NCBI RefSeq assembly: GCF_025685415.1
Contig: NZ_JAGSYB010000001.1
Coordinates: 434,001 to 498,000 of the forward strand
Direction of reading: 5' to 3'
Origin: Terriglobus aquaticus
Lineage (GTDB): Bacteria > Acidobacteriota > Terriglobia > Terriglobales > Acidobacteriaceae
DNA: 64,000 nucleotides
The notes beneath the pieces were generated by a model. That model saw nothing but the letters and a program-made list of their open reading frames with translations. It made no database searches and was not told where the DNA came from. How positions within the stretch are numbered: the stretch's first letter is position 1; the number at the start of each line of letters is the position of its first letter. A program made the position numbers and the translations under genes. Shown piece by piece: positions 8,661-17,697 of this stretch.

Positions 8661-9674
8661 CTACGACTCCGCTTCGATCAACTCCTGTCGCAACGCCGGA
8701 TCGATGTTGCCACCACTCACGACACAGACGACGTTCTTCGCGGCAGGCAGGTCATCTCCGTGGAACAGAGCAGCAGCCAGGGTTACGGCACCGCTCGGCT
8801 CGGCGACCAGGTTCGCCGCGGTCAGCAGCAACCGTGTCGCGTCCAGGATTTCGTCTTCAGTCACCGTCACAATCCCATCCACATACTTGACGATGTGGTT
8901 GTACGTGCGCTGCGCCAGGCTTTGCGTGCGCAGGCCATCCGCGATCGTCTTTACCGTCTGCGTACCGGGCCACTCCACAATCTGGCGCTTGCGAAAGCTC
9001 TCCGCCGCATCGCCCGCCAACTCCGGCTCGGCTCCCCACACCTTCACGCCCTCGCGTGATGATTTGATTGCGGTCGCGATGCCACTCAACAGCCCACCGC
9101 CGCTCACAGGGCTCAGGACCAGGTCGACTTCCGGCAGTTGCTCCAGTATCTCGAGCCCGCACGTGCCCTGGCCGGCAATGATCAGGTCATCATCGTACGG
9201 CGGCACCAGCACCGCCCCGGTCTCGCGCACAATGCGATCGGCGGTCTGAATGCGTTCCGTGCTCGCGGGTCCTACCAGCACCACCTCGGCGCCGTAGCCT
9301 GCGGTTGCATCGCGCTTGATACGTGGCGCGACCTCCGGCATCACGATCGTCGCCTTGGCGCCGTGCGCCCGCGCCGCGTACGCCACACCTTGCGCATGGT
9401 TCCCACTGGAATGCGCGACTACGCCACGCTGTAACTCTTCGTCGGTCAGGCTCGCGACTTTGTTGTACGCCCCGCGCAGCTTGAAGGAGCCGATCGGCTG
9501 CTCGTTTTCCGCTTTCAGCCAGATGGCAGGGAGGTTCTGCGGCAGCGCAAAGCCCAGCCCGCGCGCATGCTCCACATCCAGCCGGTACAAGCCCGTGCGC
9601 ACCGCGACACCCGCGATGCGCTCACGCGCCTGTTCGATCTGTTCCAAGGTCACCAGCGGCAGGGAAGTCTCCAT
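8661..9674 (-). CDS. PLP-dependent threonine/serine dehydratase, short form
   Basis: Fold-type II PLP enzyme, probably deaminating threonine to 2-oxobutyrate and/or serine to pyruvate. The PLP lysine is in GSFKLRGAYN, the substrate loop is SSGNHAQGVA, and the glycine-rich phosphate-binding loop is SGGGLLSG. At 337 residues it lacks the C-terminal ACT-like regulatory domain of biosynthetic IlvA, so it is likelier a catabolic dehydratase; a serine racemase-type activity cannot be excluded. The ATG at 9674 is chosen because the longer frame (from 9764) would run into the upstream hydrolase gene. Confidence 0.9.
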   Translation of the reverse strand: METSLPLVTLEQIEQARERIAGVAVRTGLYRLDVEHARGLGFALPQNLPAIWLKAENEQPIGSFKLRGAYNKVASLTDEELQRGVVAHSSGNHAQGVAYAARAHGAKATIVMPEVAPRIKRDATAGYGAEVVLVGPASTERIQTADRIVRETGAVLVPPYDDDLIIAGQGTCGLEILEQLPEVDLVLSPVSGGGLLSGIATAIKSSREGVKVWGAEPELAGDAAESFRKRQIVEWPGTQTVKTIADGLRTQSLAQRTYNHIVKYVDGIVTVTEDEILDATRLLLTAANLVAEPSGAVTLAAALFHGDDLPAAKNVVCVVSGGNIDPALRQELIEAES

Positions 9675-9708
9675 GCCCGATTCTTTCACGCGCCGTACCC
9701 GCTGCGCC

Positions 9709-10971
9709 TCAGCGCTCGATTGCGTGCAGCACTCGCGCCATGAAGTGAACCAACTGAAACTCATCCCAGGCGCTTGGCGACTTCTGCATGTCGATGTGCG
9801 AGAGCACGGGGCTCACGAGCGCTGCCTGAAGCGTGGTGCTGCGCAGTTCGCTCGCCATCCACAGCGTCTCGGCGGCGGGAATGATGTTGTCTGCCTCGCC
9901 GTGCAGCAGAAAGACCGGCACCGTCAGCTCGCCAAGGTGCGTCTCGGGCGACAGGCCGGCAAGTTCCTTCTGGTGACGCAGCGCACTGGTCCGCAGCATG
10001 GCCTGCACAGCGGTGCTGCCGGCGTCCATCAGTTCCGCTGCCTCAGCCTGTTGCCGGGGAGACAGGTCTTCCATCGCGTCCTGCTCGGCCTGCTTGTCCT
10101 CGTACAGGTGGGCGCGCAGCACTTTGCGAATCGCCTCAGTGTCGCCGCTGGGCACAAACTCTTCCACGTGCTCGTATTCCAGAACCAGCGGACCGTATTC
10201 GTGCGCAGGCAGCGTCTCCAGCGAACCGTCGGGACGCGGTGCTTCGCCGGTGCGGTAGTACGCCGCAACGCGCTCCATCGCATCCTGCGCACCCACGGCC
10301 AGCAGCACCTTCATCGATGGCCGGTACGCCGGATTTGCCGCCGCCACCAGCGACAGGCCGCCGCTGAAGCTCAATCCCAGCACGCCCACCGGCTTGCCCT
10401 TGCGCTGTGCAAACCATTTGGTGGACGAACCGATGACCGCAACACTGCTTTCGCTGATGTGGTAGTCCTTGATGTCCGGCAGCTCCGGCGTCAGCACTTG
10501 CAGCCCAACGCTCGCCATCGCGCTCGCAAAGCTCATCAGCCTTGGCTCGTTCATGCCCAGGTGGTGCACACCATGAAACACCACCAGCCCGGGCGCGTTC
10601 GGGTGCTTCACCGGCGTGTACATGCGCGCCAGCACCGGCCCGGCATCGGTTTGCAGAGTCAGATCCTGCGTGGTGAACGGCTCAACCGTGATCGCGCGAA
10701 TCGGCGCGGGTACCGTGTCGCCGCTCATCAGCTTCAGCGCGGTCAGCGCCTGCAGGTGGACGTGAATCAATGGCCACGTGATCAGCAGCAGCAGGGCGAC
10801 AACAAAAACAGCGATGCCGCTCCATACCCAGCCCGCGCCGTAGCGGTCGCGCGCCTCATCGTACCGCGCACCCAGACGTTCGCCCAGCAGGGAACGTCCG
10901 GTCGCAGCGACTCCGACATCGCGGTGCCGTCGTTTCAGGATGGATCGCGGACGTGGAAAGCGACGCGGCAT
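9709..10971 (-). CDS. Membrane-anchored alpha/beta hydrolase
   Basis: 420 residues. A basic cytoplasmic N-terminus of ~45 residues is followed by one transmembrane helix (SGIAVFVVALLLLITWPLI), placing the catalytic domain outside the cytoplasmic membrane. The alpha/beta-hydrolase domain shows the oxyanion segment VVFHGVHHLG, the nucleophile elbow GLSFSGG (Ser), the acid loop LLHGEADNIIP and a late His (SHIDM). The acyl-ester or peptide substrate is unknown. An inserted helical region (residues ~250-330) between core strands probably forms a lid. It lies between rnj and the dehydratase gene on the same strand. Confidence 0.82.
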   Translation of the reverse strand: MPRRFPRPRSILKRRHRDVGVAATGRSLLGERLGARYDEARDRYGAGWVWSGIAVFVVALLLLITWPLIHVHLQALTALKLMSGDTVPAPIRAITVEPFTTQDLTLQTDAGPVLARMYTPVKHPNAPGLVVFHGVHHLGMNEPRLMSFASAMASVGLQVLTPELPDIKDYHISESSVAVIGSSTKWFAQRKGKPVGVLGLSFSGGLSLVAAANPAYRPSMKVLLAVGAQDAMERVAAYYRTGEAPRPDGSLETLPAHEYGPLVLEYEHVEEFVPSGDTEAIRKVLRAHLYEDKQAEQDAMEDLSPRQQAEAAELMDAGSTAVQAMLRTSALRHQKELAGLSPETHLGELTVPVFLLHGEADNIIPAAETLWMASELRSTTLQAALVSPVLSHIDMQKSPSAWDEFQLVHFMARVLHAIER

Positions 10972-11010
10972 CGATCTAGGACCAGGCCTCCACAGGCGCA
11001 GCGTTCAGGG

Positions 11011-12672
11011 TCAGATCTCCAGGATGACAGGCATGATCATCGGCCGACGACCGGTGCTCTTCTGGATCTGCCGCTTCAGGTCCGACCGTACCTTTTCCTT
11101 AATCAGCATCCAGTCGCGCCGCTCCTCAATCGAGCTCGACTCGATCGTATGCGCAATCGTCTGCCGCAGCTCGGTCGCCATGGCTTGTTCATTCACCGCA
11201 AAGCCGCGTGTCACAATCTCTGGCGCGCCTTGCTGTCGTCCGGTCATCTTGTCGATGGTGATGATCGCCAGGACCAGGCCGCCCTCACTCAGGTGCTTGC
11301 GGTCGCGGATGATCATCTCTTCCACGGCCTCAGTCGCCGATCCCGAATCGATCAACACACGTCCGGTTGCCACCTTGCCCGTCTTGCTCATGCTGCCGGC
11401 GGTCAGCTCGATGACTTCGCCGTCTTCCACCAGCATCGCCTGCTGAGGAATCCCGGTGCCCACCGCCACTTCCACGTGCTGCGTCAGATGCCGGTAGTCG
11501 CCGTGCACGGGAATGAAGTACTTCGGGCGCAAGAGGTTGATCATCAGCCGCAGCTCTTCCTGCGATGCGTGTCCGCTCACGTGAATCAGGCCGGACCGGC
11601 CGTCGTCGTGAATCACGCGCGCTTTGCGGCGGTACAGGTGATCGATCACGTTGTAAATCGGCTTCTCATTGCCCGGGATCACACGCGATGAGAACACCAC
11701 GGTGTCACCCGCTTCAATGCGCGCATGCTTGTGGTTGTCCACCGCGGCCCGGCTCAGCGCGCTCATCGGCTCGCCCTGCGTTCCGCTGATCAGCACACAC
11801 ACCTTCTCCGGCGGCATGTCTTTCAACTGTCCGCTATGAATCAGCAGGCCGGGCGGCGGGTCGATATAGCCCAGATCCTGCGCAATCTCCGTAGCGTTGT
11901 CCATGGAGCGGCCGATCAGCGCGACCTTGCGGCCATGCTTGTGCGCCAGGTCCATGGCCAGCTTGATCCGGTGGATCGAAGACGAGAAGCACGTAAAGAA
12001 CAGCCGGCGCTCGGTCCGCGCAAAGATCTCATCCAGACGCGGCAGGACCGCCAACTCTCCCGGCGTAAAGCCAGGCCGATCCACGTTGGTGGAGTCCTGC
12101 ATCAGCAGCAGAACGCCCTCTTTGCCCAGCTCGGCGAAACTCTGCAGATCGAACGGGTGTCCGTCCGGGCTCGACAGATCAATCTTGAAGTCGCCCGTGT
12201 GCACGATGGTGCCGACCGGCGTGCGGATCGCCAGCGCCACGCAGTCCACCAGCGAATGCGTCACGCGCAGTGGCGAGACGCGGAACGGCCCAAGCTCAAA
12301 GCTCGAGCCCGGTAACATTTCGATCAGGTCGGCATCGTCCAGCAGCTTGTGCTCTTCCAGCTTGCCTTCCACCAGCGTCAGCGTGAACTCGGTGCCGTAC
12401 ACCGGCACGTTCAGCTCGCTCAGGATCCACGGCAGGCCGCCAATGTGATCCTCATGCCCGTGGGTCAACAGAATGCCGCGCACCTTCTCGCGGTTCTCTG
12501 TCAGAAAGCTGATGTCAGGCACGACGATGTTCACGCCGAGCATGTCATCCTCAGGGAACATCAGGCCGGCATCGATTACGACGATGTCGTCCTTCCATTG
12601 AACGGCCATGCAGTTCATGCCGAACTCCCCCAGGCCGCCCAGGGGTACAATCTTCAACGTTTCCAGACTCAT
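11011..12672 (-). CDS. rnj: Ribonuclease J
   Basis: Cytoplasmic metallo-beta-lactamase/beta-CASP nuclease with 5'-3' exonuclease and endonuclease activity in mRNA decay and rRNA processing. The 553-residue protein has the HxHxDH metal site at residues 71-76 (THGHEDHIGG), a downstream HTGDFKID aspartate, the beta-CASP motifs (SGHASQEEL; VHGDYRHL) and the C-terminal domain. Length matches the family. With the RNase E/G at 43.8 kb, this genome carries both main decay nucleases. The start ATG at 12672 lacks a strong ribosome site. The TMEM175-type gene is 128 nt upstream. Confidence 0.96.
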   Translation of the reverse strand: MSLETLKIVPLGGLGEFGMNCMAVQWKDDIVVIDAGLMFPEDDMLGVNIVVPDISFLTENREKVRGILLTHGHEDHIGGLPWILSELNVPVYGTEFTLTLVEGKLEEHKLLDDADLIEMLPGSSFELGPFRVSPLRVTHSLVDCVALAIRTPVGTIVHTGDFKIDLSSPDGHPFDLQSFAELGKEGVLLLMQDSTNVDRPGFTPGELAVLPRLDEIFARTERRLFFTCFSSSIHRIKLAMDLAHKHGRKVALIGRSMDNATEIAQDLGYIDPPPGLLIHSGQLKDMPPEKVCVLISGTQGEPMSALSRAAVDNHKHARIEAGDTVVFSSRVIPGNEKPIYNVIDHLYRRKARVIHDDGRSGLIHVSGHASQEELRLMINLLRPKYFIPVHGDYRHLTQHVEVAVGTGIPQQAMLVEDGEVIELTAGSMSKTGKVATGRVLIDSGSATEAVEEMIIRDRKHLSEGGLVLAIITIDKMTGRQQGAPEIVTRGFAVNEQAMATELRQTIAHTIESSSIEERRDWMLIKEKVRSDLKRQIQKSTGRRPMIMPVILEI

Positions 12673-12800
12673 TCGACTTCAGCGTAACACCGCTGTCGTG
12701 ACGGCATGGGCCGTTCGAGCGATCGCGCCGAGCAATTTCGAGCCGAAGTGAACCCGGCACGCCGCTCCGGGTGGCCGATCGTTTACCGATCCTCGCCGCG

Positions 12801-13550
12801 TCAGGAGGGCAGGGCGCTATGCAGAGAGCCGGTTGGCCGCGCCTGCCGCTGCAGAACGCGGATACGTTTACCAAAGTAGGATCCCGTAATCGTCTTCCAG
12901 ATACCGATCAGGCCGAAAAGGTAGCAGGCGGCCATCGCGTGCTGCGGAGCGATCAGCATCGCGACGATGGCGACGGCAACGCCACAGCAGGCAGTAGCAC
13001 CTAGATCGACCATCTCACCCCGGACGATCAGCCGCTCCAGTTCGTCCAGTTGCAGGGCATCGCGCTGCCGCCAGCCATTCCAGTTCAACAGAAAGAGGAA
13101 GAGGTAGATGGCAGTGAACCCGAGCGCGTACGTAACCGTAAGCTGGCGGAACTGGTACGCATGGGTGATCGGGTGGTGTTCCGTGTGCTCCGTGTAGAAC
13201 TGCGAGGTGAACAGCGTGAACAGGAACTTGAGCGGGTACACGTAAAACAACACGGTAAACAGCAGGGCCGCATTGATGACGATGGTCGCCAGATCGTGCA
13301 GGCCGAACCTGCGGAAGAATCGGAAGTGCGACAGCCAGACCGTCATCAGGAACAAGAAGCAGATGGAGAACGGCAGGAACCCCAGCAGGACATCCTGCAG
13401 TTCGTCGAAGGTCTTCGGCACTTCCAGCGACGCCACAATCAGTGTCAGTGCGAAGCCGAACACCACGTCGGAAAAGCCGTCGATCCGCGACATCTCCTCA
13501 CCACGTAAGCGGAAGCCGTCTTTGCCGACCAGAGCGTGTGTGATCTGCAT
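12801..13550 (-). CDS. TMEM175-family (DUF1211) potassium-channel-like protein, copy A
   Basis: 249 residues with about six transmembrane helices. The first helix carries the RxxxFSD signature that lines the selectivity filter in TMEM175 channels (RIDGFSDVVFGFALTLI), followed by FLPFSICFLFLMTVWLSHFRFFRR, also typical. Bacterial members can conduct potassium. It starts 15 nt after dapD stops, so it is probably cotranscribed with dapD. A second, divergent family member is at 15720-16358. Channel activity here is inferred from the motif only. Confidence 0.88.
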   Translation of the reverse strand: MQITHALVGKDGFRLRGEEMSRIDGFSDVVFGFALTLIVASLEVPKTFDELQDVLLGFLPFSICFLFLMTVWLSHFRFFRRFGLHDLATIVINAALLFTVLFYVYPLKFLFTLFTSQFYTEHTEHHPITHAYQFRQLTVTYALGFTAIYLFLFLLNWNGWRQRDALQLDELERLIVRGEMVDLGATACCGVAVAIVAMLIAPQHAMAACYLFGLIGIWKTITGSYFGKRIRVLQRQARPTGSLHSALPS

Positions 13551-13565
13551 AGGAGTGCCGACAGC

Positions 13566-14420
13566 CTAGCGCAGCAGGTCTTCCAACACCAGAGATAGTT
13601 CGGTTTTGCTGTCGCGATACTTCACGATGATGGGCGTGTACACGCTCAGTCCCTGCGTGCTTCCCTTGGTCACGGCGCGGGACCCAGGCACAACCACGGC
13701 TCCCTCCGGGATGATGAGCGGCGACTCCGCGGAGGCGCGCAGCACGGTGTCGTTCACCACGTCGTACACGGGGGTCCCGCGAGTCAGAATCGTACCGGCA
13801 GCCAGCACCGCGCCCTTGCGCACGATCGTGCCTTCGTACACGCCAGTGTTGCCGCCCACCAGAACGTCATCTTCGATGATCACCGGCGTTGCATTCACCG
13901 GCTCCAGCACACCACCGATCTGCGCCGCCGCACTCAAGTGAACGCGCCGGCCAATCTGCGCGCAGCTTCCCACCAGCGCGTGCGAGTCGACCATCGTGCC
14001 CTCGTCCACATACGCTCCCACGTTCACATACATGGGCGGCATGCAGACCACGCCGGCAGCCAGGTACGCACCCGACCTCACCGACGATCCGCCCGGCACA
14101 ATCCGCACGCCGTCTTCTGCCGTCCACACCCGCGCCGGATACGTGTGCTTGTCCACAAACGACCCCGCACCCATTTCCGTCATCGCGCCCAGCCGAAAGC
14201 CCAGCAGGATGCCCCGCTTTACCCAGGCGTTCACCTTCCAGCCCAAGGCGCTTGCAGCGTCCGGCTCGGCGGAACGCAGCGTTCCGCGCTCCAGAGCTTC
14301 CCGCAACTCATGAAAGCTGTCCAGGGCTTCGCGCTCCTGCGCGGCGGCCGCGCCAAGCGCGAAAAAATGCTCAATCCGGCTCTGAAGCGAGCCAGCGGAA
14401 ACGTCTGCAACCGGGGTCAT
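13566..14420 (-). CDS. dapD: 2,3,4,5-tetrahydropyridine-2,6-dicarboxylate N-succinyltransferase
   Basis: Acyl-CoA-dependent step of the succinylase branch to meso-diaminopimelate and lysine. The 284-residue protein has the helical N-terminal domain ([16 protein letters not shown], then [15 protein letters not shown]) and a left-handed beta-helix of hexapeptide repeats from ~residue 100 ([44 protein letters not shown]). The dapC and dapE partners are not in this window. A small unknown gene lies between it and dapA on the opposite strand, so dapD has its own promoter in the 49-nt divergent gap at 14421-14469. Confidence 0.95.
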   Translation of the reverse strand: MTPVADVSAGSLQSRIEHFFALGAAAAQEREALDSFHELREALERGTLRSAEPDAASALGWKVNAWVKRGILLGFRLGAMTEMGAGSFVDKHTYPARVWTAEDGVRIVPGGSSVRSGAYLAAGVVCMPPMYVNVGAYVDEGTMVDSHALVGSCAQIGRRVHLSAAAQIGGVLEPVNATPVIIEDDVLVGGNTGVYEGTIVRKGAVLAAGTILTRGTPVYDVVNDTVLRASAESPLIIPEGAVVVPGSRAVTKGSTQGLSVYTPIIVKYRDSKTELSLVLEDLLR

Positions 14421-14469
14421 ATCGCGAGTTTATCAATCGTCCCGGTGCGCGCCGGCATCTCAGCCCACG

Positions 14470-14796
14470 ATGGCTGCGCCACACCACTATCCGACGACAC
14501 CGGATGGCCGCTACTTCGTCGTTCGCGGCCGCTTGTGGCGTTGTCCCAACCCGCATCTCTCGGAGGACGAGCGGCTAAAGCTCGTGCACGAACTGATGCA
14601 GGCACGGAGCGCCAAAGGACGAGCCATGCGCGCTGGCGATCTTGAAGCACGGGAGCTGGCACGCCGGCGGGTGGACGCCGCCAAGCACGCCCTCGGCGAA
14701 CGCGGAAAGCCCTGGTGGACTGACGGCGCTCCCGACTACAACCGGCACATGGTGCGTAACTCGCCCTATGCCGGCTGGTTCGCCACGCTGGATTAA
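14470..14796 (+). CDS. Conserved small protein of unknown function
   Basis: 108 residues, soluble and rich in Arg, Trp and Tyr. It opens with PTTPDGRYFVVRGRLWRCPNPHLS, has a helical middle (DERLKLVHELMQARSAKGRAM; ARRRVDAAKHALGERGKPWW) and ends DYNRHMVRNSPYAGWFATLD. I recall similar short proteins annotated as hypothetical in many proteobacteria and acidobacteria but know no function. It lies on the plus strand between the divergent dapD and the convergent dapA. Codon usage is like that of its neighbours, which supports real coding. Confidence 0.72.
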   Translation: MAAPHHYPTTPDGRYFVVRGRLWRCPNPHLSEDERLKLVHELMQARSAKGRAMRAGDLEARELARRRVDAAKHALGERGKPWWTDGAPDYNRHMVRNSPYAGWFATLD

Positions 14797-14805
14797 TAAA
14801 GAGAG

Positions 14806-15705
14806 CTAAGCTCCCACTTCCTGCAGCAGCCGCTGCAACTCATCGCGCAGCGCTTCCGTGACCGGCACCAACGGCAGACGCACCGCATCGCTCTCGATCC
14901 GCCCGATGCTGTGGAGTAGCGACTTCACCGGGCACGGATTGGGCTCGCGAAACAGCGCGGTTGTCAGCGGCGCAAGCTTGCGTCCCAACGTATGCGCGGT
15001 GCTCCAGTCAGCTTCGGCAGCGCTGCGCGCCATGCGAACAACCTCGGTCGGCGCTGCATTGGACACTACCGAGATCACGCCCACTCCACCGGCCGCCAAC
15101 ACCGGCAACGCCAGGTAGTCGTCCCCGGCAAACACCCGAATGCCCGCCGGAACGCGCGCGATCAGATCCGTGATCTGCGGCATGCTCCCGCTGGATTCCT
15201 TCACGCCCACGATGTTCGGGCAAGCCCCGGCCAGCTCGACGACCGTAGCAGGCTCCAGGTTCGCCGCCGTTCGCCCGGGGATGTTGTACAGCAGCACCGG
15301 CACTGGCGCGACCGCATCCGCCACCGCTTTGAAGTGCAGGAACTGCCCGCGCTGGTTTGGCTTGCTGTAGTACGGGTTCGCGGTCAGGATTCCGCCCACG
15401 CCCGGCACCGCGGCCAATGCCTTTGCCCTGCGCACTGCCTCAGCCGTGCTGTTGTGGGTGCATCCTGCAAACACCGGCACGCGCCCGGCGGCAGCCTCGA
15501 CTACCGTCTGCACTACTTGCAGCGTCTCGTCTTCAGAAAGCGTTGCCGCTTCGCCTGTCGACCCGCACGCCACCAGCAGCGAGATGCCGCTAGCGATCTG
15601 CCACTCGGTCAGCAATCGCAGCGACTGCAGATCCAGCGATCCGTCCGCGTAAAAGGGTGTAACGAGTGCCGTACCAACGCCGCCGAGGTCTTCCTGTGTC
15701 TTCAT
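14806..15705 (-). CDS. dapA: 4-hydroxy-tetrahydrodipicolinate synthase
   Basis: Condenses pyruvate with aspartate semialdehyde, the first committed lysine/DAP step. The 299-residue TIM barrel shows GTALVTPF, the substrate loop GSTGEAATLS, YNIPGRTAANL and the Schiff-base lysine in GVKESSG. The start is ATG at 15705; the frame stays open further upstream but that stretch runs antisense through the TMEM175 gene and is not coding. The TMEM175 gene ends 15 nt upstream on the same strand, which suggests cotranscription. Whether lysine inhibits this enzyme cannot be read with confidence. Confidence 0.96.
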   Translation of the reverse strand: MKTQEDLGGVGTALVTPFYADGSLDLQSLRLLTEWQIASGISLLVACGSTGEAATLSEDETLQVVQTVVEAAAGRVPVFAGCTHNSTAEAVRRAKALAAVPGVGGILTANPYYSKPNQRGQFLHFKAVADAVAPVPVLLYNIPGRTAANLEPATVVELAGACPNIVGVKESSGSMPQITDLIARVPAGIRVFAGDDYLALPVLAAGGVGVISVVSNAAPTEVVRMARSAAEADWSTAHTLGRKLAPLTTALFREPNPCPVKSLLHSIGRIESDAVRLPLVPVTEALRDELQRLLQEVGA

Positions 15706-15719
15706 TTCCGCAGTCGAGT

Positions 15720-16358
15720 CTACCGCGATTCTCCCTTCGACGAACGCGGGAGCGGCGCGTGCATACGCGCCACGTGCTGCGTGCCCAGCCAAGGTGCGAT
15801 CCAGATCACCGTGACCGACGCCGTAAGCGCAAGCGAGAACAGCGGGTGCCAGTAAGCCGCAGGAACTGCGACGACGTACAGCAGCAGCGAGCCCACATGT
15901 TTCGCGACCTCGGCACGATCGTTCTCGCCAAACGTGCCGGTCTGCCGCTGCACACGCAGCAGCGTCATCCTCAGCAGGCCAAAGCTCGCGCCGGTCAGCA
16001 GCATCATCACGGCATACTGCATCACGGCAAACGCGCTGAACTGCTTCTCGTCCACGTACTCCGTCGACAGCGGAATGAGCGACGAGATGAATAGCCACAG
16101 CAGGTTCGTCAGCAGGGTGGAGTAGTGAACCCGCTCCACCCTGCGCAGCAGCTCGTGATGATTCAGCCAGTAAATGCCGATCATCACGAAGCTCAGGAAG
16201 TACACGCCCAACCGCGGCGCGATCTCACGCACCGCCGGCCAGCCATCGGTGTGTGGCACGTGCAGCTCCAGCACCATGATGGTGATGATCACCGCAATCA
16301 CACCGTCAGAGAACGCCTCCATCCGGCCGGTCGGCAGGGTTCGAGCTTCAACGCTCAC
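15720..16358 (-). CDS. TMEM175-family (DUF1211) potassium-channel-like protein, copy B
   Basis: 212 residues with six predicted helices. The first helix holds the family motif RMEAFSDGVIAVIITIMVLEL, including RxxxFSD, and is followed by FVMIGIYWLNHHELLRRVERV, which matches single-repeat bacterial TMEM175 proteins closely. It lies 15 nt before dapA and 4 nt after the M29 aminopeptidase gene, so it looks like an integral part of the same transcript. Compared with copy A at 12.8 kb it is shorter and clearly diverged outside the first helix. Potassium conduction is inferred from the family. Confidence 0.92.
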   Translation of the reverse strand: MSVEARTLPTGRMEAFSDGVIAVIITIMVLELHVPHTDGWPAVREIAPRLGVYFLSFVMIGIYWLNHHELLRRVERVHYSTLLTNLLWLFISSLIPLSTEYVDEKQFSAFAVMQYAVMMLLTGASFGLLRMTLLRVQRQTGTFGENDRAEVAKHVGSLLLYVVAVPAAYWHPLFSLALTASVTVIWIAPWLGTQHVARMHAPLPRSSKGESR

Positions 16359-16362
16359 CGAA

Positions 16363-17628
16363 CTAGACCCACTCGCCTTGCCGCATCAGCGGCTCGCTCG
16401 TGCCATCCGTGCGCACGCCGTCCACGTCCACCTCGCCCGACCCGATCATCCAGTCCACGTGAATCAGGCTGGTGTTCGCGCCCTTCGCGGCCAGTGTCGC
16501 TTCGTCCATGTGCTCGCCTTCGCGAATGCAGGTGGCGTACGCCTGGCCCAGCGCGATGTGGCTCGCCGCGTTCTCGTCGAACAACGTGTTCCAGAACAAC
16601 AGGCCGCTCTGTGCGATTGGCGAGGAGTGCGGCACCAGGGCCACCTCACCCAATCGCGAGGCACCCTCGTCGACGCTGATCAGCTTCCGCAGCGCATCCT
16701 GCCCAGCCGAGGCGTTCGCCTCCACGATGCGGCCGCCTTCAAACCGTACCTGGATGTTTTCGATCAGCGTGCCCTGATGCGACAGCGGCTTCGACGCGCT
16801 CACCGTCCCACTCACGCGATCCTTGTGCGGCGTGGTGAAGCACTCTTCCGTCGGGATGTTCGCGTTGCAGAAGATGCCGTTGCCGCACACGCCACCGCCG
16901 CCGGCCCAGAGGTGATCATCCGCCAGGCCGACGGTCAGGTCTGTGCCCGGCCCGCGGAAGTGCAGGGCACTGTATCGCTTCTCATTCAGCCGATCTACTT
17001 GCGCTGCAATGTTCTGCCCATGCTGTTTCCAATCCGCCACTGGATCGTCACCCGTGATGCGCGATGCTTTGAAGATTGCCTCCCAGAGCGCCGGTACAGC
17101 CTCCGCCTCGTGCAGATGAGGGAAGACCAGCTTCGCCCACGCGGGCGTCGCACCGGCCAGGATCGACCAATTGATCGCATGCCGTGTGATCGGTTCCATC
17201 GCGGGCTTCATCGCCTTGCTCGTCGCCACGTTGGCCCGGCTCACCTTGGCCGGATCTTGGTCCTTCAGCAGCGCTGGATTGGCACCCGCGATGCCCAACC
17301 GAGCCGCACCCGAACCATACGCCGCCGCAATGCCGTCGGCGAGCCACTTCGGCGTGAAGTCAAAGCTCGCGTCAGGCGCGTACTTATAGCGCGCCAGGAT
17401 CGTCTCATCGTCCGCGTACAGCGTCGTCACCGCCTTGGCGCCGGCCTTGTAGGCGTGTTCGGTGATGCGCCGGACGAACGGCACGTGATCCAGCGAAGCG
17501 CTGATCACCACTTCCTGCTCGGGTTGCAGGTTGAGACCAACACGCACCGCAACCAGCGCCAGCCGGTCCAGCTTTTCTTCAAAGGTCAATGTTCCAAACG
17601 GCTTGGCAGGGGCTTCAACGGTGCTCAT
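16363..17628 (-). CDS. M29-family aminopeptidase
   Basis: Cytoplasmic dinuclear metallo-aminopeptidase of the thermophilic M29 (AmpS/PepS) family. The 421-residue protein has an N-terminal nucleotide-binding-like lobe (VAVRVGLNLQPEQEVVISA) and a C-terminal catalytic lobe with the ligand-rich segment NIPTEECFTTPHKDRVSG and the later HSSPIAQSGLLFWNTLFDENAASH and SLIHVDWMIGSGEVDVDG. The spacing of Glu and His residues matches the known metal site. It lies between dapB (~70 nt upstream) and the TMEM175 gene (4 nt downstream). A role in peptide recycling that returns amino acids is plausible but inferred. Confidence 0.93.
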   Translation of the reverse strand: MSTVEAPAKPFGTLTFEEKLDRLALVAVRVGLNLQPEQEVVISASLDHVPFVRRITEHAYKAGAKAVTTLYADDETILARYKYAPDASFDFTPKWLADGIAAAYGSGAARLGIAGANPALLKDQDPAKVSRANVATSKAMKPAMEPITRHAINWSILAGATPAWAKLVFPHLHEAEAVPALWEAIFKASRITGDDPVADWKQHGQNIAAQVDRLNEKRYSALHFRGPGTDLTVGLADDHLWAGGGGVCGNGIFCNANIPTEECFTTPHKDRVSGTVSASKPLSHQGTLIENIQVRFEGGRIVEANASAGQDALRKLISVDEGASRLGEVALVPHSSPIAQSGLLFWNTLFDENAASHIALGQAYATCIREGEHMDEATLAAKGANTSLIHVDWMIGSGEVDVDGVRTDGTSEPLMRQGEWV

Positions 17629-17697
17629 GGCACTCAGTCTAAGCTGCTGAGCCCGTGCCGTGCGCTCCCGGACCGCAGTCCGGGCCCACCTGCGCCT

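Noticed and set aside
9316-11691. 791-residue open frame on the plus strand
   Set aside because: Runs antisense through the dehydratase, hydrolase and rnj genes; His/Arg/Gln-rich translation with no domain, a usual by-product of high GC at third codon positions.
12801-16358. Recent duplication of TMEM175 genes
   Set aside because: Apart from the first-helix motif the two proteins differ in length and sequence, so old divergence or separate origin is likelier.
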